DNA from: Pseudosporangium ferrugineum
GTDB taxonomy: Bacteria > Actinomycetota > Actinomycetes > Mycobacteriales > Micromonosporaceae
Length of the DNA: 64,000 bases
NCBI RefSeq assembly: GCF_003002065.1
Contig: NZ_PVZG01000009.1
Location: forward strand, 276,582-340,581
Direction of reading: 5' to 3'
The translations under genes were made by a program, and so were the position numbers. Below, in pieces: positions 58,514-64,000 of the stretch (position 1 is its first letter; each line of letters starts with the position of its first letter). The notes below the pieces were generated by a model, which saw only the letters and a list, made by a program, of their open reading frames with translations, ran no database searches and was not told the DNA's origin.

Positions 58514-58804
58514 ATGACCGCCGATGTGATCGACCAGCCGACCGGCGCCGGCGAGACCCTGGCCGCCGACGAGATCAAGGCGATGCGCGAGCGGATCGAC
58601 GAGATCGATCAGGCCATCATCGACCTGTGGCTGGAACGCGCCCGGCTCTCCCAGCAGGTCGGCAAGACCCGGATGGCCTCGGGCGGCACCCGCCTGGTGC
58701 TGTCCCGCGAACGCGAGATCGTGGAACGCTTCCGCGAGGCCCTCGGCGCCGACGGCACCCAGGTCGCCCTCATGATCCTCCGCGCCGGCCGCGGCCCCCT
58801 GTAG
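58514..58804 (+). CDS. aroQ: Chorismate mutase (AroQ type)
   Basis: 96 residues from ATG 58514 (RBS GAGGAG). All-helical AroQ fold: IKAMRERIDEIDQAIIDLWLERARLSQQVGKTRMASGGTRLVLSREREIVERFRE, with the conserved Arg, Asp, Arg and Lys (RxxIDxxDxxI, QxVGKxR, REREI). It converts chorismate to prephenate, the branch step to Phe and Tyr. The C-terminus is short after the third helix, as in actinobacterial stand-alone enzymes that need DAHP synthase for full activity. No signal peptide. It is preceded by a Phe/Tyr leader peptide. Confidence 0.92.
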   Translation: MTADVIDQPTGAGETLAADEIKAMRERIDEIDQAIIDLWLERARLSQQVGKTRMASGGTRLVLSREREIVERFREALGADGTQVALMILRAGRGPL

Positions 58805-58906
58805 CCCGCCCGACCCGGGCCACGACACTCGCCGCGCCGGACGCCGCCCGCTGTAGCCGGCACGGCCCGGGCCCACGCGTCCGCCGCGGGCGGCGCCGGA
58901 GACGGA

Positions 58907-58942
58907 ACCGGCCCGCGCACCCCCAGGGGCGGGCGGGCCGGT
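58907..58942. terminator. Hairpin between chorismate mutase gene and dppF-like gene (convergent)
   Basis: 10-bp perfect stem ACCGGCCCGC (58907-58916) with 58933-58942; the 16-nt loop contains CCCC/GGGG that can extend the fold. It ends 13 nt before the dppF-like stop. Confidence 0.65.
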
Positions 58943-58954
58943 GGGACGAGACGG

Positions 58955-59969
<1,015 letters not shown>

Positions 59970-59977
<8 letters not shown>

Positions 59978-61007
59978 GGTTCACCAGTTCCTCGGCGAAG
60001 TGGCAGGCGCTGGCCCGGGTGGCACCGACCTTGAGGAGCGGCGGCACGTTCGGGATGCAGATGTCGTCCACCCGCATGGGGCAGCGGGGGTGGAACGGGC
60101 ACCCGGACGGGATCGCCATGAGGTTCGGCGGCAGCCCCTTGATGGTGCGCAGCTCCTGGCCCTTCTCGTCGAGCCGGGGAATCGACTGCAGCAGCCCGAT
60201 CGTGTACGGGTGAGCCGGCTTGGCGTACAGCTCGTAGACCGTCGCCTCCTCGACGATGCGGCCGGCGTACATCACCGCGATGCGGTCCGCGACGTCGGCC
60301 ACGACACCGAGGTCGTGGGTGATGAGGATCAGGCCCATCTGCCGTTCGCGCTGCAGCTCGCTGAGCAGGTCCATGATCTGGGCCTGCACCGTCACGTCGA
60401 GCGCCGTGGTGGGCTCGTCGGCGATCAGCACCTCCGGGTCGAGCGCCAGCGACATCGCGATCATCACGCGCTGGCGCATACCGCCGGAGAACTGGTGCGG
60501 GTACTCGTTGACCCGCTGCTTCGCGTACGGAATCTTGACCTGGTCGAGCATCTCGATCGCGCGCTTCTTGGCGTCCTTGCGGCTCAGCCCCTGGCGGATG
60601 CGGAACTGCTCGGCGATCTGGAAGCCCACGGTGAAGACCGGGTTGAGCGCGGACAGCGCGTCCTGGAACACCATCGCGATGCCGTTGCCCCGGATCCGGC
60701 GGCGCTGCTCGGAGGTCATCGCGAGCATGTCGTCGCCGTGGAACCGGATCTTGCCGCCGGTGACGAAGCCGGGCGGTGTGTCGAGGATGCCCATGATGGT
60801 CTGGGCGGTCACGCTCTTGCCGGAGCCCGACTCGCCGAGGACCGCGAGCGTCTCCCCGGCGTTGACGTGGTAGGTGACGCCGTTGATGACCTTCGCGACG
60901 CCGTCCCGGGTGCGGAACTCGACGCGCAGGTCCTCGACCTCGAGCAGCCGGCCGGAAGGTTTGCCCGCCTTGGCGTACTGGGGGTCGGTGATGACAACTT
61001 CGGACAA
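59970..61007 (-). CDS. Oligopeptide/dipeptide ABC transporter ATPase (DppD-like)
   Basis: 345 residues. Walker A GESGSGKSV, signature FSGGMRQRVMIAMSL, Walker B VLIADEPTTALD, H-switch ITHDLGVVADV; C-terminal Cys cluster CPFHPRCPMRVDDIC. It lies 9 nt after the dppC-like stop and its end overlaps the DppF-like start. Confidence 0.93.
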
Positions 61008-61016
61008 GGGGTGCTC

Positions 61017-61991
61017 CTACCGGAGTTTCGGGTCGAGGGCCTCGCGGACGGCCTCGCCCAGCATCACGAAGGCCAGAACCGCCGTGACCAGGAAGGCCGA
61101 CGGGAAGAAGAGAAGGTACGGCGACACCCGGATGTAGTTCTGCGCCTCGTTGATCATGATGCCCCAGGACACCACCGGGGTCCGCAGGCCGACACCGAGG
61201 AAGGAGAGGGTGGCTTCCGCGCCGACGAACGAGCCGATGAGGATCGTCGAGTACACCAGCAGGGGGGCCAGGCAGTTGGGGATGAGGTGCTTGAAGATGA
61301 TCCGGCCGGGGCCGGCACCCATCGCCCGCGCCGCCACGATGTAGTCGGCGTCGCGCACCGCCAGCACCGACGAGCGCATGATGCGCATCGACACCGGCCA
61401 GGTCAGCACCACCAGCGACACCACGACGATGCCCATGATCGCCCACGGTCCGCGGTTGGAGCCCGGGCCGTTGAAGGTGAACAGGATGACGATGGCGCCG
61501 AGCACGAACGGGATGCCGGAGAAGACCTCGCCGAGGCGGGACACCAGCCCGTCGAGCCAGCCGCCGCGGTAGCCCGCGATGACGCCCATCATGCCGCCGA
61601 ACAGCACCGTGCCGAGCGTGGAGGCCAGCGAGACGACGATCGAGGCCCGGGCGCCGTAGATGGCCCGCGCGAAGACGTCACGGCCCTGCACGTCGTACCC
61701 GAACCAGGCGTCGGCCGACGGCCCGACCCGGCTCCGGGCGAGCACGCCCTCGGTGGCGCTGGCGGACGTGAAGAGCGACGGCGCGGCGGCCATCACCAGG
61801 AAGAGCAGGATCAGCCCGGCGGAGATCCAGAACAGCGGCTTGCGGCGCAGGTCGCGCCAGGCGTCGCTGAGCAGACCGCGGGGCCTGTCCTTCTTCTGCT
61901 TCGCATCGGCACCGGGCTCGATCGTGTTGCCGACGGTCGGGTCGGCGGACGGCGGCGAGGTGACCAGCGAGCTGGGCAGCGGCTCATTCAT
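61017..61991 (-). CDS. Oligopeptide/dipeptide ABC transporter permease (DppC-like)
   Basis: 324 residues with a ~65-residue cytosolic N-terminus, then six membrane segments (ISAGLILLFLVMAAAPSLF first). The EAA-type loop is ARAMGAGPGRIIFKHLIPN. OppC/DppC proteins typically have this extended N-terminus. Its ATG overlaps the dppB-like end by 8 nt. Confidence 0.93.
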   Translation of the reverse strand: MNEPLPSSLVTSPPSADPTVGNTIEPGADAKQKKDRPRGLLSDAWRDLRRKPLFWISAGLILLFLVMAAAPSLFTSASATEGVLARSRVGPSADAWFGYDVQGRDVFARAIYGARASIVVSLASTLGTVLFGGMMGVIAGYRGGWLDGLVSRLGEVFSGIPFVLGAIVILFTFNGPGSNRGPWAIMGIVVVSLVVLTWPVSMRIMRSSVLAVRDADYIVAARAMGAGPGRIIFKHLIPNCLAPLLVYSTILIGSFVGAEATLSFLGVGLRTPVVSWGIMINEAQNYIRVSPYLLFFPSAFLVTAVLAFVMLGEAVREALDPKLR

Positions 61992-62910
61992 AGCGGATCC
62001 TCGGGTCGAGCGCGGCGTACAGGAGGTCGACGACCAGGTTCGAGATCAGGTAGACCAGAACGAGGATGACGACGATCGACACGACGGTCGCGCCCTCCTT
62101 CGTCACGATCGCACGATAGACCTCGCGGCCAATGCCGTTGATGTTGAAGATGCCCTCGGTCACGATGGCGCCGCCCATCAGGGCGCCCAGGTCGGTTCCC
62201 AGGTACGTGACGACCGGGATGAGGGAGTTGCGCAGCAGGTGAACACCCACCACGCGCTTCATCGGCAGGCCCTTGGCGATGGCCGTACGAACGTAGTCGG
62301 ACCGCCTGTTCTCCGCGATGCTCGTGCGCGCCAGTCGGGCGATGTACGCCATGGACGCGCTGCCGAGGACGAAGCCGGGCATGATCAGTTCGGTGAAGCT
62401 GGGCGGATTGGACACCGTGGGCTTGACGATGCCGAGGTCGACGCCGAGCCACTTCTGCAGCAGGAAGCCGAGGACGAAGATCGGCAGCGCGATCATGAAC
62501 AGCGTCGAGACCAGGACCAGGTTGTCCAGGAAGCCGTTGCGGCGCAGGCCGGTGAGCACGCCCGCGGACAGGCCGATGACGGCCTCGATGATCAGCGCGA
62601 CGACCGCGAGCTTGATGGTGTTCGGGTACGCGGCCGAGATCAGGTCACCGATCTGCCGGCCGCCGAAGGTCTGCCCGAAGTCGCCCTGGAGCAGGTTCTT
62701 CATGTACGTGCCGTACTGCACGATGACCGGCTTGTCGAGGTTGAACTTCTCGGTCATGAAGTCGACGTACGACTGGGGGCACGGGCGCTCGCCGCACTTG
62801 CCGGCGAAGGGGTCACCGGGGACGGCCCAGACCAGGTAATAAATGAGGAACGTGGTCCCGAAGAAGACGGGGATCAGCTGGAGCAGCCGCCTCAGCACGT
62901 ATCGGCCCAT
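61984..62910 (-). CDS. Oligopeptide/dipeptide ABC transporter permease (DppB-like)
   Basis: 308 residues starting MGRYVLRRLLQLIPVFFGTTFLIYYL, the standard DppB/OppB opening. About six membrane segments, and the EAA loop is IAKGLPMKRVVGVHLLRNS. Two Cys (KCGERPC) lie in the first external loop. It follows the binding-protein gene, separated by two hairpins. Confidence 0.94.
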   Translation of the reverse strand: MGRYVLRRLLQLIPVFFGTTFLIYYLVWAVPGDPFAGKCGERPCPQSYVDFMTEKFNLDKPVIVQYGTYMKNLLQGDFGQTFGGRQIGDLISAAYPNTIKLAVVALIIEAVIGLSAGVLTGLRRNGFLDNLVLVSTLFMIALPIFVLGFLLQKWLGVDLGIVKPTVSNPPSFTELIMPGFVLGSASMAYIARLARTSIAENRRSDYVRTAIAKGLPMKRVVGVHLLRNSLIPVVTYLGTDLGALMGGAIVTEGIFNINGIGREVYRAIVTKEGATVVSIVVILVLVYLISNLVVDLLYAALDPRIRYE

Positions 62911-62955
62911 GGGATGTTTCTCCTAGAAAGGGCGTGGGTGACGCCCATGACGAGT

Positions 62956-63041
62956 CCGGAGTCGCACGGGGTCGGCGCGACTCCGGCGGGGGGTAGAACT
63001 CAGGTCCGGCCCACCCCATGCAGGGTAGACCGGACCTGAGT
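62956..63041 (-). terminator. Two tandem hairpins between binding-protein and dppB-like genes
   Basis: CCGGAGTCGC (62956-62965) pairs with 62977-62986, and ACTCAGGTCCGG (62998-63009) pairs with 63030-63041, both perfect. Placed just after the binding-protein stop, they could partly terminate or protect the mRNA so that binding protein exceeds permease. Confidence 0.65.
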
Positions 63042-63049
63042 ATCTCGCC

Positions 63050-63910
63050 TTACTTGAGCTGGACCGAGGAGAGGTCGATCTCACCGACGTTGGTCGTCTT
63101 CACGCCGGTCACGCGGTCCGAGACACCCGACTGCTGGGTGACCTCGAACATCGGGATCGCCGGAACCTGCTGGTCGATGACCTTGGTGGCCTCGGCGAAC
63201 TTGGCGTGCGCCGCCTCGACGGAAGGCGCCGCGGTGCCGTCCTTGTAGTTCTTGTCGACGTCCGCGTTGGTGAACAGGCCGTCGTTCGAGGAACCGCCGG
63301 TCACGTACAGCGGGCCGATCCAGTTCTCGACGTCCGGGTAGTCCTGCTGCCAACCGGCACGGTAGATGCCGGTCATCCTGTGGTCGTTGATCTGCTGGCG
63401 GAAGACCGCGAAGGTGGGCATGCCCTCGGCCCGGGCGTTGATGCCCAGGTTGGTCTTGATGCTCTGCGCGGTCGCCTCCATCCACTCCTTGTGGCTGGCG
63501 TCGGCGTTGTAGTAGAGCACCAGCTCGCCGGTGAAGCCACCGGCCTCCTGCAGCGCGGCCTTGGCGGCGGCCGGGTCGAACTTGCAGACCGTGCAGTCGT
63601 TGTCGGTGTGACCCGGCGCGAGCGGGCTCGACCAGCTGGTGGCCGGCTTACGCGTGTTGAAGAAGATCTTCTCGGCGATCTCGGCGCGGTTGATCGACAG
63701 CGAGATGGCCTTGCGCAGGTTCACGTTGGTGAAGCGCTTGTCGTAGAAGGGGATGCCGAGGATCTGCATCACCGGGATCTGCGCCTCGATGGCGCGGTCG
63801 CCCAGGTCGGCCTTCCACTTGTCGCCGGCCAGCGAGGAGACCGGGACCTGCTGCTGGAAGTCCAGCGTGCCGGACACCAGGTCGTTGTACGCCGCGGTGT
63901 CCTCCGTGGA
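63050..63910 (-). CDS. Family 5 solute-binding protein, 3' exon (interrupted by a group II intron)
   Basis: About 287 codons of the C-terminal part of an oligopeptide/dipeptide-binding lipoprotein. Family features: TAAYNDLVSGTLDFQQQVP, NVNLRKAISLSINR, FDPAAAKAALQEAGGF, WQQDYPDVENWIGPLY. The reading frame continues 5' into the intron end at the window edge, where the residues (ARKRPPQGAPRRAA) no longer look like the family. The exon limit near 63910 is set by the intron end and by where family similarity starts (YSTEDTA). If the intron splices, a full-length protein would form; otherwise the transporter lacks its receptor. Confidence 0.85.
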   Translation of the reverse strand, partial: STEDTAAYNDLVSGTLDFQQQVPVSSLAGDKWKADLGDRAIEAQIPVMQILGIPFYDKRFTNVNLRKAISLSINRAEIAEKIFFNTRKPATSWSSPLAPGHTDNDCTVCKFDPAAAKAALQEAGGFTGELVLYYNADASHKEWMEATAQSIKTNLGINARAEGMPTFAVFRQQINDHRMTGIYRAGWQQDYPDVENWIGPLYVTGGSSNDGLFTNADVDKNYKDGTAAPSVEAAHAKFAEATKVIDQQVPAIPMFEVTQQSGVSDRVTGVKTTNVGEIDLSSVQLK

Positions 63911-64000
63911 GTAAGCCGCGCGGCGCGGTGCCCCTTGTGGGGGCCGTTTCCGCGCGACTCCTCCCCGAACCGGACGTGCGAGCTTTCCCCGCATCACGGC
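63911..64000 (-). mobile_element. Group II intron, 3' end (domains V and VI), truncated by window end
   Basis: Read on the minus strand, 64000-63967 gives GCCGTGATGCGGGGAAAG followed by CTCGCACGTCCGGTTC, matching the highly conserved domain V (AGC...GAAA...CGCACGTxCGGTTC). After GGGGAGGA comes a domain VI-like hairpin: GTCGCGCGG pairs with CCGCGCGGC around an inner GCCCC-CACAA-GGGGC stem. The segment ends TTAC, consistent with a 3'-terminal AY. It lies in sense orientation within the binding-protein gene. The reverse transcriptase and 5' end (GTGYG) would lie beyond 64000. Compared with the usual 34-nt domain V there appear to be two extra bases. The exact splice point is uncertain by a few bases. 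Confidence 0.75.

Noticed and set aside
63050..63997. Complete short binding-protein gene starting at 63997
   Set aside because: The first ~30 codons are translated intron sequence (domains V-VI) and do not resemble the family; there is no signal peptide.

Overview
The window is a 64 kb piece of a high-GC actinomycete chromosome. Very GC-rich third codon positions, frequent GTG starts, ATGA/GTGA coupled genes, several starts that look leaderless (a TANNNT box 7-8 nt before the start codon) and a cslA-glxA-cslZ locus all fit a mycelial actinobacterium. The overall gene style suggests Micromonosporaceae (Actinoplanes-like). That placement is inference; no rRNA or tRNA gene is present to anchor it.

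Layout. (1) 1-3513: end of a cellulose-synthase-like glycosyltransferase, a GlxA-type copper radical oxidase and a GH6 endoglucanase, i.e. the tip-glycan locus, followed convergently by a secreted lysyl-oxidase-like copper protein (3518-5092). (2) 5267-8062: PEP carboxylase. (3) 8111-11145: an ECF sigma factor with a membrane partner, a divergent propeller-like lipoprotein, and a RidA protein. (4) 11236-14626: a four-gene ABC export cassette (ATPase-permease-ATPase-permease). (5) 14670-18295: a 1,125-residue HTH/P-loop/TPR protein and a tiny ORF downstream. (6) 18372-32639: an exopolysaccharide locus with Wzz-like, Wzy-like, Wzx-like and WecG/CpsF-like proteins, a GT2 transferase, a methyltransferase, an APH-like kinase and two GH26-like hydrolases. 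It also has an APS-kinase fusion and two sulfotransferases, which suggests a sulfated product. A DeoR regulator overlapping galT follows (32721-34585). (7) 34953-53813: mainly central metabolism: adhE, icd, mdh, purN-purH-pentapeptide gene, sucCD, a stand-alone B12-binding protein, and two M23 peptidases. Many intergenic regions here carry short tandem repeats. (8) 53810-58278: PcrA/UvrD helicase and a secreted 5'-nucleotidase. (9) 58320-58804: chorismate mutase preceded by what looks like a complete Phe/Tyr attenuator. (10) 58955-64000: an oligopeptide ABC transporter operon (dppFDCB plus the binding protein) on the minus strand. The binding-protein gene is interrupted at the window edge by the 3' end (domains V-VI) of a group II intron.

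The most interesting signals are the Phe-Tyr-Phe-Tyr leader peptide with overlapping antiterminator and terminator, the group II intron inside the peptide-binding-protein gene, and the probable sulfated-polysaccharide locus. That locus has an APS kinase fused to a degenerate ATP-sulfurylase domain and a Wzz/BY-kinase-like protein that has lost its P-loop lysine. Secondary signals are a concentric palindrome between the ECF sigma gene and its divergent neighbour, paired DnaA boxes, a 100-nt hairpin downstream of galT, and an AdhE with a Lys/Pro/Ala/Glu-rich N-terminal extension.

All assignments rest on reading the sequence and on family knowledge; no database search or folding program was run.
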